Notes under the pieces: generated by a model
Database searches by the model: none
Told to the model about the DNA's origin: nothing
Seen by the model: the letters and a program-made list of their open reading frames with translations, nothing else
Shown: positions 50,572-59,973 of the stretch, piece by piece
Numbering within the stretch: position 1 is the first letter of the stretch
Layout: each line of letters begins with the position of its first letter
NCBI RefSeq assembly: GCF_030812875.1
Contig: NZ_JAUSTN010000005.1
Location: 156,733-220,732 of the forward strand
Source: Peptoniphilus_B koenoeneniae
GTDB taxonomy: Bacteria > Bacillota > Clostridia > Tissierellales > Peptoniphilaceae
DNA: 64,000 nucleotides
Reading direction: 5' to 3'
Position numbers and translations under genes: made by a program

Positions 50572-51519
50572 TTGGTTAAAAAAAGAGGTTTGGGACGAGG
50601 TATAGAAAATTTCTTAACCAACAATTCAGAAGAAATAATTGAAGATATTATTAATATAAAGGAAGAAACAAATCAGGACTTTGAAAATTTTTATGAAGAA
50701 AATAATCTTGATGAGAAAAATAAAAATGAAGATTTGGAAAATAATTCAAGTTTAAGAGAAGTTGAATTAGATAAAATTGAAGTAAATGAAGATCAGCCTC
50801 GCCAATTTTTCGATATGGATTCTCTTATGGAGCTGGCAGATTCTATTAGAGAGTATGGAATTATTCAACCTATAGTTTTAAGACCCAAGGAAAATTATTA
50901 TATTATAGTTGCAGGGGAAAGGCGTTTTCGCGCTTCAAAGCTTGCAGGTCTTAAAAAAATACCGGCAATCATAAAGGATTTGGATGATTTTCAGTCTGAT
51001 AAGATAGCCATAATAGAAAATGTTCAACGTAAGGATTTAACTGCTTTTGAAGAAGCAAGAGGCTATGAAAAACTTCTTGAAGAATATGACATGACCCAGG
51101 AAGATTTAGCAAAATTAATGGGCAAGAGCAGGCAATATATAGGTAACAGAATAAGACTTTTAAAACTTCCCCAAGAAGTTAAAGACATGATTAATACAGG
51201 AAAACTATCCCTATCTCATGGACTGATTCTCCTTTCCATAGAAGATCCTCAAAGGCAAGTAAAAGAAGCAAGAAGAATTGCCAATAAAAGGATCACAATA
51301 GCCCAATTTATAGGAGGAACAAAAGATTCTAAAGATAAGGGCCCTGAAATTGCAGAAGATAAGTATCTTAAAGATTTAAGAGAAAGACTTTCCGGAGCTT
51401 TGGGAACTAAGGTTTCCATAAAGGGAAAGGGAAAAATAAAAAAGCTGGAAGTAGAATTTTACTCAGATGAAGACTTAGAAAGAATTTCAAATGTAATACT
51501 GGGGGATGAAATATATTGA
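50572..51519 (+). CDS. parB: Chromosome-partitioning CTPase ParB (Spo0J)
   Basis: 315 residues, TTG start after GAGGTGAT. N-terminal KKRGLGRGI (ParA contact), an acidic linker (about 18-60) longer than usual, CTPase domain with DQPRQFFD, GERRFRA (115-121) and IIENVQRKDL, HTH domain at about 174-225, and a C-terminal dimer domain. The recognition region reads KSRQYIGNRIRLLKLP and LSLSHG, where Spo0J has KSRPHIANHLRLLTLP and LSMGHG as I recall it. These changes fall at positions known to set DNA specificity, matching the altered parS-like palindromes. Confidence 0.95.
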   Translation: MVKKRGLGRGIENFLTNNSEEIIEDIINIKEETNQDFENFYEENNLDEKNKNEDLENNSSLREVELDKIEVNEDQPRQFFDMDSLMELADSIREYGIIQPIVLRPKENYYIIVAGERRFRASKLAGLKKIPAIIKDLDDFQSDKIAIIENVQRKDLTAFEEARGYEKLLEEYDMTQEDLAKLMGKSRQYIGNRIRLLKLPQEVKDMINTGKLSLSHGLILLSIEDPQRQVKEARRIANKRITIAQFIGGTKDSKDKGPEIAEDKYLKDLRERLSGALGTKVSIKGKGKIKKLEVEFYSDEDLERISNVILGDEIY

Positions 51520-52403
51520 TTAAAGAATACAAAATGTATTTAGTAAACGCATTTTCTAATAGAGCATTTACAGGAAACGCAACAGGAGTTGTAATAGATA
51601 ATGGCAATATGGACGAAAAAGACATGCAAAATATTGCCAAAGACTTAAATCAAAGCGAAACGGTATTTATAAAAAAACTTGACGTAAATAGGTATTCTAC
51701 AAGATTTTTCACAAAAGAAGGGGAAATTGATCTTTGTGGTCATGCAACAATAGCAACCTTTTACGCCTTAGCAGAAGAGGAATATATAATGCCAATAGAT
51801 GAAGGTGAAATAAAGATAATACAACACACAAAGTGCGGTAAAATTCCTGTTTGTATAGATTATATTGATAGTAAAGTTACAAATGTGAAAATGAGATTAA
51901 CCTTGGAAGAAAAGCCCACACAAGTAACAAAAGAAGAAATGGAAAAAATCTTAGGCATAAGTAAAGATAAAATAGGCCTTAATGATGAAGAATTTCCCAT
52001 AAAAAAAATATCCTCGGGAATTTGCGACCTAGTAGTTCCCATAAAAGATGAAGAAAGCCTACAAAACATAAAGCTCGACTACCAAGAAGCAAAAAAATTG
52101 GTAGAAAGGGAAGAAGCAATAAGTATCCTTGCCTTTACAAGCGATGACTTTATAAACATAAGCCAAAGGACCTTTAGCCCAGGGATAGATATTTTTGAAG
52201 AGCCAGGTTCCGGAACAAGTGCCGCCACGGTTTTACAATATTTAAGAAGTCTTAACCTATCAAAAACAGGAAGAATAACTTGTACCCAGGGAAGCCATAT
52301 GAACAGAACTTCAAAAGTTTATGCTCAATATTTGGAAGAATTTGATATGACAAGAGTAATGGGCAGAGGATTTGTATTTATGACAGGAGTGCTTAAAATT
52401 TGA
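51516..52403 (+). CDS. PhzF-family isomerase
   Basis: 295 residues. TTG start whose last two bases overlap the parB stop (TTGA). PhzF fold shown by YLVNAFSNRAFTGNATGVV, catalytic Glu in NQSETVF, DLCGHATIATFY, and GSGTSAATVLQYL. PhzF proteins are diaminopimelate-epimerase-like isomerases; the true substrate outside phenazine producers is unknown. An ATG six codons in is an alternative start. Its place in the parAB run is probably incidental. Confidence 0.9.
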   Translation: MIKEYKMYLVNAFSNRAFTGNATGVVIDNGNMDEKDMQNIAKDLNQSETVFIKKLDVNRYSTRFFTKEGEIDLCGHATIATFYALAEEEYIMPIDEGEIKIIQHTKCGKIPVCIDYIDSKVTNVKMRLTLEEKPTQVTKEEMEKILGISKDKIGLNDEEFPIKKISSGICDLVVPIKDEESLQNIKLDYQEAKKLVEREEAISILAFTSDDFINISQRTFSPGIDIFEEPGSGTSAATVLQYLRSLNLSKTGRITCTQGSHMNRTSKVYAQYLEEFDMTRVMGRGFVFMTGVLKI

Positions 52404-52834
52404 ACCAAAAAATGATTGACAGAAAAAGGAAAAGGGAAAACAAGAAAAAAATAAAAATTGTTTTACTAATAGCCTTTTTAATTTATATAAGCAGCAGTTT
52501 TTTTGCCATTCAAAACAGAATAATAAAAATAAATCCAAGGGATATAGAATACCTTGAATTTGTAAAATATAAAGAAGAAACCATGAGAACGGTAAATGAC
52601 AAACAATCAATAAAAGTCATGGCATCAGCAATAAAAAAAATAAAAGGCAAAAAATCAACTAAAGACGCTTCAGAAAGCTCGGAAATAAGAGTCTTAAACT
52701 TATATAAGAAAAACGGAGGGAAAATTGAAATTTTAAGAAAAAACACCTTTGTTTCCATAGATGGAATTTGGTATAAGATAATAGGCTCAAGCAGTGACAG
52801 ATTTGACAAACTTTTTGATGAATTTACAAAATAG
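52400..52834 (+). CDS. Small membrane-anchored protein, DUF5301-like
   Basis: 144 residues, TTG start overlapping the phzF-like stop as TTGA. A basic N-terminus (RKRKRENKKKIK) precedes one membrane helix (about 18-38), so the rest is outside the cell. The extracellular part (INPRDIEYLEFVKY ... KQSIKVMASAIKKIKGKKSTKDASES ... VSIDGIWYKI) looks like the small DUF5301 group; that assignment is tentative. Function unknown. Confidence 0.65.
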   Translation: MNQKMIDRKRKRENKKKIKIVLLIAFLIYISSSFFAIQNRIIKINPRDIEYLEFVKYKEETMRTVNDKQSIKVMASAIKKIKGKKSTKDASESSEIRVLNLYKKNGGKIEILRKNTFVSIDGIWYKIIGSSSDRFDKLFDEFTK

Positions 52835-52847
52835 ATAGGAGAAAAAA

Positions 52848-53975
52848 ATGAAATTATTATGTGCAGGACCAACAAGTATAGATAAAAGAGTAATGGATGC
52901 AATGGGTCAGTTTTTAACCAACCCAGACCTGGATCCTGAATATACAAAATTTCACAGAAACGTGGAAAAAAAGATTTCGAAACTTTTAAAAACAGAAGCA
53001 ACCTCATTTTTAATGTTAGGAGAAGCCATTATGGGTCTTGAAGGAGCAGTTTGCTCCCTAATGGAAAGAGGAGAAAGAGTTTTAGTCCTTCACAACGGGT
53101 ATTTTGGAAAAGGCTTTAGCGATTATGTAGAAAGATACGGCGGCAAGGCAGTAGAGCTTAAATTTGATTATAGAAGAGGAATAGACCTTAAAAAATTAAA
53201 TGAATTTTTAGACAAAGACTCAGACTTTTCCATTGCCACCTTCGTTCATTGCGAAACTCCATCGGGAATTACAAACAGCATAAAAGAAATAGCAGGAGCC
53301 TTAAATAAAAGAGGAATTTTAACCATAGTAGATTCAGTTTCAGCAATAGGTGGAGAAGAAATAAACTTTGATGAAGACAAAGTTGACATTTTAATAGGAG
53401 GAAGCCAAAAATGTCTTTCAGCCCCAGTAGGACTTACAACAATAACAATTTCACAAAGGGCAAAAGAAAAAATAGCCAAAAGAAAAACAAAAGTTTCAAG
53501 TTATTATTTAAACTTTGAAAATTATTACAACTACACCTATGACTCCTTTGATTTTCCCTATACAATGAATGAAAACTTAGTCTACGCCCTAAATATGGCT
53601 CTGGACATCTTATTTGAAAAAGACTCCATAAACCTTCATAAAAAATATGCAGAATCAACAAGAAAGACCATAGAAAAAGCAGGACTTAAACTTTATCCCT
53701 TAGACTCCCACTCCAACACAGTAACAGCAGTTTTATCCCCAGAAGGAATAGATGCAAGAGAAATCACAAGAAAAATGAGAGAACATGGAATGATTATTTC
53801 AGGAAGTATTCAAGACATAGAAGATAAAGTTTTCAGAATAGGTCATATGGGCAACAACATAAACAAGGAAAATTTCATAGAGCTCTTCCAAAAGCTTGAC
53901 ATAGTATTTGAAGAATTGGGAGTAAAATTAAAAACATCCTTAAAAGATCAATTTGAAAAAGAAATAAATAAGTAA
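52848..53975 (+). CDS. Class V PLP aminotransferase (alanine-glyoxylate/serine-pyruvate type)
   Basis: 375 residues. Starts KLLCAGPTSIDKRVMDAMG, with PLP-lysine motif GGSQKCLSAPVGL and DSVSAIGGEEI carrying the ring-stacking Asp. This branch includes alanine-glyoxylate, serine-pyruvate and ureidoglycine-glyoxylate aminotransferases; purine-degradation genes are not near, so the amino donor/acceptor remain open. Thirteen bases after the previous gene with TAGGAG ahead of the ATG. Last gene of the parA-parB run. Confidence 0.88.
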   Translation: MKLLCAGPTSIDKRVMDAMGQFLTNPDLDPEYTKFHRNVEKKISKLLKTEATSFLMLGEAIMGLEGAVCSLMERGERVLVLHNGYFGKGFSDYVERYGGKAVELKFDYRRGIDLKKLNEFLDKDSDFSIATFVHCETPSGITNSIKEIAGALNKRGILTIVDSVSAIGGEEINFDEDKVDILIGGSQKCLSAPVGLTTITISQRAKEKIAKRKTKVSSYYLNFENYYNYTYDSFDFPYTMNENLVYALNMALDILFEKDSINLHKKYAESTRKTIEKAGLKLYPLDSHSNTVTAVLSPEGIDAREITRKMREHGMIISGSIQDIEDKVFRIGHMGNNINKENFIELFQKLDIVFEELGVKLKTSLKDQFEKEINK

Positions 53976-53980
53976 AAAGC

Positions 53981-54024
53981 AAAAAATCCATTGAAAATAT
54001 GAAAATAAAATCAATGGATTTTTT
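53981..54024 (+). terminator. Terminator of the parAB-containing operon
   Basis: AAAAAATCCATTGA (53981-53994) pairs with TCAATGGATTTTTT (54011-54024). The stem core is the same as that of the walI terminator. Confidence 0.85.
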
Positions 54025-54087
54025 AAATTATTTAAGAAATCCTTTCATTTTAAACAAATTTATTTTCACAATAACCCTTGAAAATCT

Positions 54088-54135
54088 TGTAGGGACCGGT
54101 TTACCGGTCCGCGTGTATAATGTGGGAGAACAAAA
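54088..54135 (+). repeat. Partial palindromic element (right end)
   Basis: TAGG, palindrome A GGACCGGTTTACCGGTCC (54093-54110), GCGTGTATAATGTGGGAG. The following AAATAAATATTTGATTTAA is shared with the right flank of copy 1. Confidence 0.8.
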
Positions 54136-54251
54136 TAAATATTTGATTTAAAATTTATTTTAATTTACATTTTTATTTTTATTTTATTTTAAATTTTTCA
54201 ACATACATTTTCTCCATTTATTCTTTTTCGTTTTTTATTTTGTTTCCAAAT

Positions 54252-54455
54252 AATTCGCCTTACGGCGACCGGACCAATAAATTGGTCCCTACATTCATAT
54301 GTAAAGATTTAATCTTATGAATTCTTTCGCATAAATTTACCCCACATTCCTGCGTGGATTCCATGTTTGGATGAAATTACCATAAATTTATGCGTGGGAT
54401 TTTGTGGGGCCTAGGGACCGGTTTACCGGTCCGCGTGTATTGGGTTGGAGAAAAA
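54252..54455 (+). repeat. Palindromic dispersed element, copy 4 (no insert)
   Basis: CGCCTTACGGCG hairpin, intact palindrome B GGACCAATAAATTGGTCC (54271-54288), ~125-base middle, palindrome A (54415-54432), GCGTGTATTGGGTTGGAG. Copies 1 and 3 differ from it mainly by the insert splitting palindrome B. Confidence 0.85.
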
Positions 54456-54594
54456 CTCAAAATTTTTTATTCAATTTATTTTAAAATTTTTTCAATTGAT
54501 CTTTTCTTTTTATTTTTGCTTTCTCGTTTTTTATCTTATTTCATTCAAGAAAATAGGTGTATAATAATAAACAGCGTAAAAAAAGGAGGACATG

Positions 54595-55611
54595 ATGAGA
54601 ACTTTTTTAAAGAGAAAGGGCATTTCCCTATCTCCGAAAATTTATTTTGTAGATGCCTTGGGAGCAATGGCATATGGACTTTTTGCAAGTCTTTTGGTAG
54701 GAACTATACTTAACACTTTGGGACAAAGCTTGGGCATAGAATTTTTAAGCAAGACAATTTGGCCCTTAGCTCAAAAAGCAACGGGACCTGCAATAGCAGT
54801 TTCCATAGCCTACGCCCTTCAAGCACCTAATTTAATTTTATTTTCCATAACTCTTGTAGGAATATGCGGAAATGAACTGGGTGGACCTATGGGAGTTTAT
54901 ATAGCAAGTTTAATTGCAGTAGAGGTTGCAAAAATTGTAAGCAAGGAAACAAAAATAGATATAGTAATAACTCCTGTTGTGACAGTTCTTGTGGGAGTAA
55001 CTGTAGCCACCTTTATAGGACCCTATATTCAAAAATTTATGACGGGTATAGGAAGTATAATAATGATTGCAACAAATCAAAAGCCATTTTTAATGGGCAT
55101 AATTGTTTCGGTTATAGTGGGAATTGTTTTAACCCTTCCCATATCCAGTGCAGCCCTATGTATGATGCTTTCTCTTTCCGGTCTTGCTGGCGGAGCTGCA
55201 ACTATTGGATGTTCCTGTCAGATGATAGGATTTGCTGTAACATCTTTTAAGGACAACGGTCTGCAAGGTCTTGTTGCTCAAGGTCTTGGAACGAGCATGC
55301 TTCAAATGCCAAATATTATAAAAAATCCAAAGGTTTTAATACCGCCAACTCTTGCTTCGGCAATACTTGGGCCTCTTGCCACTCTAGTTTTTAAAATGGA
55401 GAATACTCCTCTTGGAAGCGGCATGGGTACCAGTGGTTTAGTAGGACAAATTGCAACTTTTACCGCCATGGAAAATGTTCCTTTTACAAAGTTATTGGGA
55501 CTTATAATACTTCTTCATATTATTTTGCCTGCCCTAGTAAGTTATATAATTTATATGGTTTTAAAAAAGGCAAATTGGATAAAAGATGGGGACATGAAAC
55601 TTAATTTTTAA
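54595..55611 (+). CDS. PTS_EIIC_2-family membrane permease
   Basis: 338 residues with about nine or ten hydrophobic helices. Sequence such as KIYFVDALGAMAYGLFASLL, VGICGNELGGPMGVYIASL and GAATIGCSCQMIGFAV matches the stand-alone EIIC-like family (PF13303 type). No EIIA or EIIB domain or gene is adjacent, so it may not be a true sugar phosphotransferase component. The second of two adjacent ATG codons is preferred because it gives a better distance to AAAGGAGG. Confidence 0.85.
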   Translation: MRTFLKRKGISLSPKIYFVDALGAMAYGLFASLLVGTILNTLGQSLGIEFLSKTIWPLAQKATGPAIAVSIAYALQAPNLILFSITLVGICGNELGGPMGVYIASLIAVEVAKIVSKETKIDIVITPVVTVLVGVTVATFIGPYIQKFMTGIGSIIMIATNQKPFLMGIIVSVIVGIVLTLPISSAALCMMLSLSGLAGGAATIGCSCQMIGFAVTSFKDNGLQGLVAQGLGTSMLQMPNIIKNPKVLIPPTLASAILGPLATLVFKMENTPLGSGMGTSGLVGQIATFTAMENVPFTKLLGLIILLHIILPALVSYIIYMVLKKANWIKDGDMKLNF

Positions 55612-55612
55612 A

Positions 55613-55672
55613 CAAAAAAAGACAGCTTATGGTTCCTTTCGTGAAAAACGAAAGCCATAAACTGTTTTTTTA
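55613..55672. terminator. Long bidirectional terminator
   Basis: Composite hairpin: ACAG/CTGT, TTATGG/CCATAA and CTTTCGT/ACGAAAG around a GAAAA loop, with A7 and T7 ends. Shared by the PTS-type permease gene and the convergent threonine aldolase gene. Confidence 0.88.
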
Positions 55673-55674
55673 TT

Positions 55675-56694
55675 TTATAAAATTTCTTTTAAATCTTCTA
55701 TTAAGCCGTCAATTTCTTCATCACTTGTCCTGTAACAAGTGCAAAATCTTACATTGAACTTATCTGTTCCCAAATTTTCCACATCAAATAAAACTTCTCT
55801 ATTTTTAAGTTCTTCAATTTGATCTTTTGAAAGTTTAACAAAAATTTGGTTTGATTCAGGCTTAAAGGCATAGGAAATATTTAAAGAATAAAGTTTTTTC
55901 TTTAAAGTCATAGCTTTTTCATAGGCAATTTTTCCAATTTCATAATAAAGACCTTGATCGAAAAGTCCGTCAAATTGCGCTGCAAGGATAAAGCCTTTTG
56001 CCATAATTGCACCCTTTTGTTTCATGTGATTTCTAAATCTTTCCTTTAGGTCTTCATCTACAATAACAAGAGCTTCTCCGAAAAGGGCCCCGTTTTTAGT
56101 TCCACCGATTGTAAAAATGTCGCAAACCTCTGAAATATCTTTTAAAGTCATACCTGTTGCAGCAAGAGCAACTGAAAGTCTTGCACCGTCAATAAACATA
56201 TAAAGTCCATATTGTAGGCAAATTTCATAAAGATCCTTTAATTCGTCCTTTGTATATACAGCTCCTGTTTCAGCAGTTTCTGAAATATAAAGCATCTTTG
56301 GTATAACATCATTTTCAGCTCCGAAAAGAGAAAGTCTATCTAAAAGAAGCTCGGGATTTAATTTTCCGTCTTCACTTTCTAAGGTAATAATTTTATGACC
56401 TGTTGCTTCAAGAGCTCCACTTTCATGGATGGCAATATGTCCAGTCTTTGCAGAAACAATAGCTTCATAGTTTCTTAAAGTGTGGGTTGCACATACAATA
56501 TTTGCCACAGTCCCTCCTGCAACAAATTCCACATCAATATCGTCTCTTCCTATTTCTTTTTTCAACTTTTCCCTTACAGAAAAAGAATATTCATCAAGAG
56601 AATAACCCTTTAAACCCCTTTCGGGAAGCTTGCTTAAGAAGTCATAAACTTTTTCGTGGCCTCTATCGTTATAGTCGTTTAAAAAATTTTTCAT
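55675..56694 (-). CDS. Low-specificity L-threonine aldolase-like PLP enzyme
   Basis: 339 residues, beta-eliminating lyase fold. Motifs: FVAGGTVANIVCATHTL, HIAIHESGALEATGH, IDGARLSVALAATG with the PLP Asp, and TIGGTKNGALFGEAL with the Schiff-base Lys. It would split threonine or allo-threonine into glycine and acetaldehyde. RBS ACGGAGG before the ATG. Single gene. Confidence 0.92.
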   Translation of the reverse strand: MKNFLNDYNDRGHEKVYDFLSKLPERGLKGYSLDEYSFSVREKLKKEIGRDDIDVEFVAGGTVANIVCATHTLRNYEAIVSAKTGHIAIHESGALEATGHKIITLESEDGKLNPELLLDRLSLFGAENDVIPKMLYISETAETGAVYTKDELKDLYEICLQYGLYMFIDGARLSVALAATGMTLKDISEVCDIFTIGGTKNGALFGEALVIVDEDLKERFRNHMKQKGAIMAKGFILAAQFDGLFDQGLYYEIGKIAYEKAMTLKKKLYSLNISYAFKPESNQIFVKLSKDQIEELKNREVLFDVENLGTDKFNVRFCTCYRTSDEEIDGLIEDLKEIL

Positions 56695-56765
56695 AACTAC
56701 CTCCGTTGTTTTAAAACAAAATGACTTATATAATTACATTATAGAATAAGAAAGGGAAAGATACT

Positions 56766-57857
56766 ATGAAAATAAAAAAAGACAGTCACGGAGCAAATCT
56801 CTTTGAACTTGCAAGAAAATATAAGTTTGACGTAAAAGAAATCAGGGATTTTTCTTCCAATATAAATCCCCTTGGAAATTCAGAAAAAGCTATAAATTAC
56901 TTAAAGGAAAATTTAAATTTATTTACAACTTATCCAGATCCGGAATATTTTGACCTTAAAAACTCCATATCAACTTACACAAAAATAGATGAAGAAAATA
57001 TAATCTTAGGTTCAGGGACAACGGAGCTTATTTGTAACTATATAAGGCTTATAAATCCTAAAAAAGCCCTTTTATTGTCCCCTTGTTATAGTGAATATGA
57101 AAATGAACTTAAAAAAATAAATGCTCAAATATTTTATTATAATTTAAAAGAAGAAAGAAATTTTAAGGCTGACCTTAAAGAGATTATAAAGATAATAAAA
57201 GATGAAAAAATAGAATTATTCGCCTTTGCAAATCCCAACAATCCCACAGGTTCCATTTTTACAAAAGAAGAAATAGAAGACCTATTAAAAAATGAAAGTT
57301 GCAATTTTTTAATAGACGAAACCTATGTGGAATTTACAGATATAAAAAGATATACTTCCCTTGAACTTATTAAAAAGTATAAAAATTTTTTGGCAGTCCG
57401 TTCCACAAGCAAATTTTTTGCAAGTCCTGGAATAAGACTTGGCTATGGTATAAGTGGAAATGAAGAAGTTTTAGAAAGTTTTTCAAAAAAGCTTATCCTT
57501 TGGGGAGTAAATATAGCTGCTGAAATAATGGGAAAAGTCATGTTTTTAGATAGGGATTATGAAGAAAGGGTTTATGAGCACATAAGCAAGGAAAGAAAAT
57601 ATATGATTTCCCATTTAAAAGAAATAAAAGACCTTAAAGTTTATGAATCTCAGGGAAATTTTATCTTGGTAAAAATCTTAAATGGTAAAAGTGCAAAAGA
57701 TTTAAGGGAATATCTTTTAAAAGAAAAAATGGTAATAAGAGATTGCGCCTCCTTTAAAAATTTAGATGAAAGTTTTTTCAGATTTTGCCTTTTAAAAACA
57801 GAGGACAACAGAAATTTATTAAGGGGAATTGAAGAATTTTTTAAGAACAAGATATAA
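56766..57857 (+). CDS. Class I/II PLP aminotransferase, CobD/HisC-like
   Basis: 363 residues. The N-terminus DSHGANLFELARKY and DFSSNINPLG is the pattern of threonine-phosphate decarboxylase CobD, a HisC relative. NPNNPTG, DETYVEFTD and Schiff-base block STSKFFASPGIRLGYG are intact. No cobalamin or histidine biosynthesis gene is in the window, so either activity is possible; the HGAN opening favours CobD-like. Separate transcript, AAAG(G)GAAAG upstream. Confidence 0.85.
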   Translation: MKIKKDSHGANLFELARKYKFDVKEIRDFSSNINPLGNSEKAINYLKENLNLFTTYPDPEYFDLKNSISTYTKIDEENIILGSGTTELICNYIRLINPKKALLLSPCYSEYENELKKINAQIFYYNLKEERNFKADLKEIIKIIKDEKIELFAFANPNNPTGSIFTKEEIEDLLKNESCNFLIDETYVEFTDIKRYTSLELIKKYKNFLAVRSTSKFFASPGIRLGYGISGNEEVLESFSKKLILWGVNIAAEIMGKVMFLDRDYEERVYEHISKERKYMISHLKEIKDLKVYESQGNFILVKILNGKSAKDLREYLLKEKMVIRDCASFKNLDESFFRFCLLKTEDNRNLLRGIEEFFKNKI

Positions 57858-57889
57858 GTTTAATAAATATAAAAAAAGATGTGATTTTT

Positions 57890-58909
57890 TCACATCTTAT
57901 TTTTTTCATTTATAAAATCTTTAATTTTTAAAGCCGTATCCCTCGAATTTTCATTTAAAAATTCCTTAATAAAAGTCTTGTTTGAACTTTTATAGTGGGG
58001 ATCGTAATAATTCATCATAAGTCTTTCTATAACTATGTCATAGTTTTTATTTTCTATTTCTTTTATCATTTGATCCACAAGATTTTCATTAATACGTTTT
58101 TTTAAATTTTTTAAAGTGTCGATTAATTCAAGGTCATTGTCATGAACATAATCTTTTTTTATTCTTTCCTTCCTTTTTTCAAGGGAAGAAGTGATTAAAA
58201 TCCTCTTTGAAGAGTTATATTTGTCAAAAAGATATTTGGGAACATTTAATTTTCCAATCCTTATGCTTTCAGCTTCCACAAAAACAAGGTTTGATTTTCT
58301 CTTTCTAAGTTCTTCAAAAATATTTGTTTCAAATTGTTTTTGGGAGGGTTGGTCACTTAAAAGGACAGCTCCTAAAATAGATCCTCTGTGGTTTGCACAT
58401 TTTTCCAAATTTAAAGTATCAAGGCCCAGGCCTTTAAGTTCCTCTATAATGTGAGTTTTTCCACAACCTGTATAGCCGTCAAGGACTATAAAATCAATTT
58501 CTTCCGTCATTTTTTTAAGGGCTTCAATTTGGTAATTTCTATAAGCCTTATAGCCTCCATGCAATTTTTTCACAGGGATTTTCATAGATCTTAAAAAATT
58601 AAATAAAACACCAGACCTCATGCCGCCCCTTGAGCAATATAAAATAGGAGTGGCTTCTTTTGTAAGGTTTACAATTTTTTCATAAAAGTCTGAAAGCTTT
58701 ACTGAGGCGTATTTAACAGCCAAAAGCTTTGCTTTTTCCACTTGGGAATTATCGTAAAGGGTGCCGACGATTTTTCTTTCATCATCATCTAAAATTGGCA
58801 AATTTAAAGCTCCTGCAATATGAGAAGATTTATATTCTGATGGGCTTCTTAAATCTATATAAATAAAATCTTTGTCTATTACATCTTCAATTTTACTATC
58901 TTCAAACAT
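57890..58909 (-). CDS. mnmH: tRNA 2-selenouridine synthase MnmH (SelU)
   Basis: 339 residues. N-terminal rhodanese domain with IDLRSPSEYKSSHIAGALN and the active Cys in LYCSRGGMRSG, followed by a P-loop domain with DGYTGCGKTHI. It replaces sulfur by selenium in 2-thiouridine at position 34 of tRNAs, using selenophosphate. Head-to-head with selD, which makes selenophosphate; 65 bases lie between the two starts and must hold both promoters. Confidence 0.96.
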   Translation of the reverse strand: MFEDSKIEDVIDKDFIYIDLRSPSEYKSSHIAGALNLPILDDDERKIVGTLYDNSQVEKAKLLAVKYASVKLSDFYEKIVNLTKEATPILYCSRGGMRSGVLFNFLRSMKIPVKKLHGGYKAYRNYQIEALKKMTEEIDFIVLDGYTGCGKTHIIEELKGLGLDTLNLEKCANHRGSILGAVLLSDQPSQKQFETNIFEELRKRKSNLVFVEAESIRIGKLNVPKYLFDKYNSSKRILITSSLEKRKERIKKDYVHDNDLELIDTLKNLKKRINENLVDQMIKEIENKNYDIVIERLMMNYYDPHYKSSNKTFIKEFLNENSRDTALKIKDFINEKNKM

Positions 58910-58974
58910 AGGCTTATCCGACCTCCATTGTCATTTTACAACACTGTGATAAAATATACAAAGGAGATGAGAAT

Positions 58975-59973
58975 GTGGAACTTGAAGTTTGCGGAGGCTG
59001 CAATGCAAAAATAGGAGCCGGAAATTTAGATGAAATTTTAAAAAATTTGGGCATTTATAAAAGACCGGAAATTATTGTAGGTTTTGAAGGAAAAGACGAT
59101 GCCTGCGTCATAAAACTTACAGATGAAATTGGCATAATAAACACTTTGGATTTTTTTCCTCCTATGGTAAAAGATCCCTATATATTTGGGCAAATTGCCG
59201 CTGCCAACGCCATGAGCGACGTATATGCCATGGGTGGACAAGTTATTTCAGCTCTTAACATTGTCGCCTTTCCAGAAGAGGAAGACATAAATATTTTACA
59301 AGAAATTTTAAGGGGTGGAGCTGACAAGGTTAAAGAGGCAGGAGCTTCCCTTTCAGGCGGTCATTCCATTCATGATAAAAAAATAAAATATGGTTTAAGC
59401 GTAACGGGCATGGTAAATCCTGAAAAAATTTGGAGAAATACAGGCTCAAAGCCGGGAGATTATATTTTTATTACAAAAAAATTGGGAGTTTCCTTAGTTG
59501 CTGGAGCTTATTTGCAAAATGAGGCAAGTAAAGAATCCTATGAGGAAGCGGTAAAATCCATGATAAGCCTTAACAAATACAGTGGCGAAGTTTTAAAAGA
59601 ATTTAATCCATCTTCCGTTACAGATGTGACTGGATTTGGTCTTTTAGGCCACTTAAATGAAATGATAGGAAATCATGGAGCCAGGATTTATTCTTCTATG
59701 ATTCCAGAAATTCCTGGAGCTCTTGATGCAGCTAAAAAATTTTTATTTACAGCAGGTGGTCAAAGAAATAGAAATTATTTAAAAAATGTAAAATTTGAAA
59801 TAGATGATTTTGCCATGGAGGAACTTCTATTTGACCCACAAACATCGGGAGGACTGCTCTTTACCATAGATAGGGAAAAGGGCGAACAAGTCATGAGAAG
59901 ATTTAGAGAAAAAAATTTATTTTTAAAAAGAATTGGAGAAATAGAAGAAGAGGGAGGTATAAGAGTAGTATGA
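58975..59973 (+). CDS. selD: Selenide, water dikinase (selenophosphate synthetase)
   Basis: 332 residues, GTG start with AAGGAGATG ahead. The N-terminus is short: the catalytic Cys is at position 6 in VCGGCNAKIG, a Cys rather than selenocysteine form. ATP-binding blocks DDACVIKL, DFFPPMVKDPYIFGQIAAANAMSD, SGGHSIHDKKIKYGL and DVTGFGLLGH are present. Makes selenophosphate from selenide and ATP. First gene of selD-yedF-DUF3343-desulfurase, with overlapping starts. Confidence 0.96.
   Translation: MELEVCGGCNAKIGAGNLDEILKNLGIYKRPEIIVGFEGKDDACVIKLTDEIGIINTLDFFPPMVKDPYIFGQIAAANAMSDVYAMGGQVISALNIVAFPEEEDINILQEILRGGADKVKEAGASLSGGHSIHDKKIKYGLSVTGMVNPEKIWRNTGSKPGDYIFITKKLGVSLVAGAYLQNEASKESYEEAVKSMISLNKYSGEVLKEFNPSSVTDVTGFGLLGHLNEMIGNHGARIYSSMIPEIPGALDAAKKFLFTAGGQRNRNYLKNVKFEIDDFAMEELLFDPQTSGGLLFTIDREKGEQVMRRFREKNLFLKRIGEIEEEGGIRVV

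Larger units (their letters stand above)
53976..54594. other. 620-base non-coding region with palindromic element
   Basis: After the terminator it carries the right end of one palindromic element (54088-54135), an AT-rich stretch, and a full element (54252-54455). The last 130 bases must hold the promoter of the PTS permease gene. No parS-like site is seen here. Confidence 0.8.

Noticed and set aside
58975..59000. Selenocysteine at the SelD active site
   Set aside because: The codons at the catalytic position are TGC, not TGA, so this is the cysteine form.
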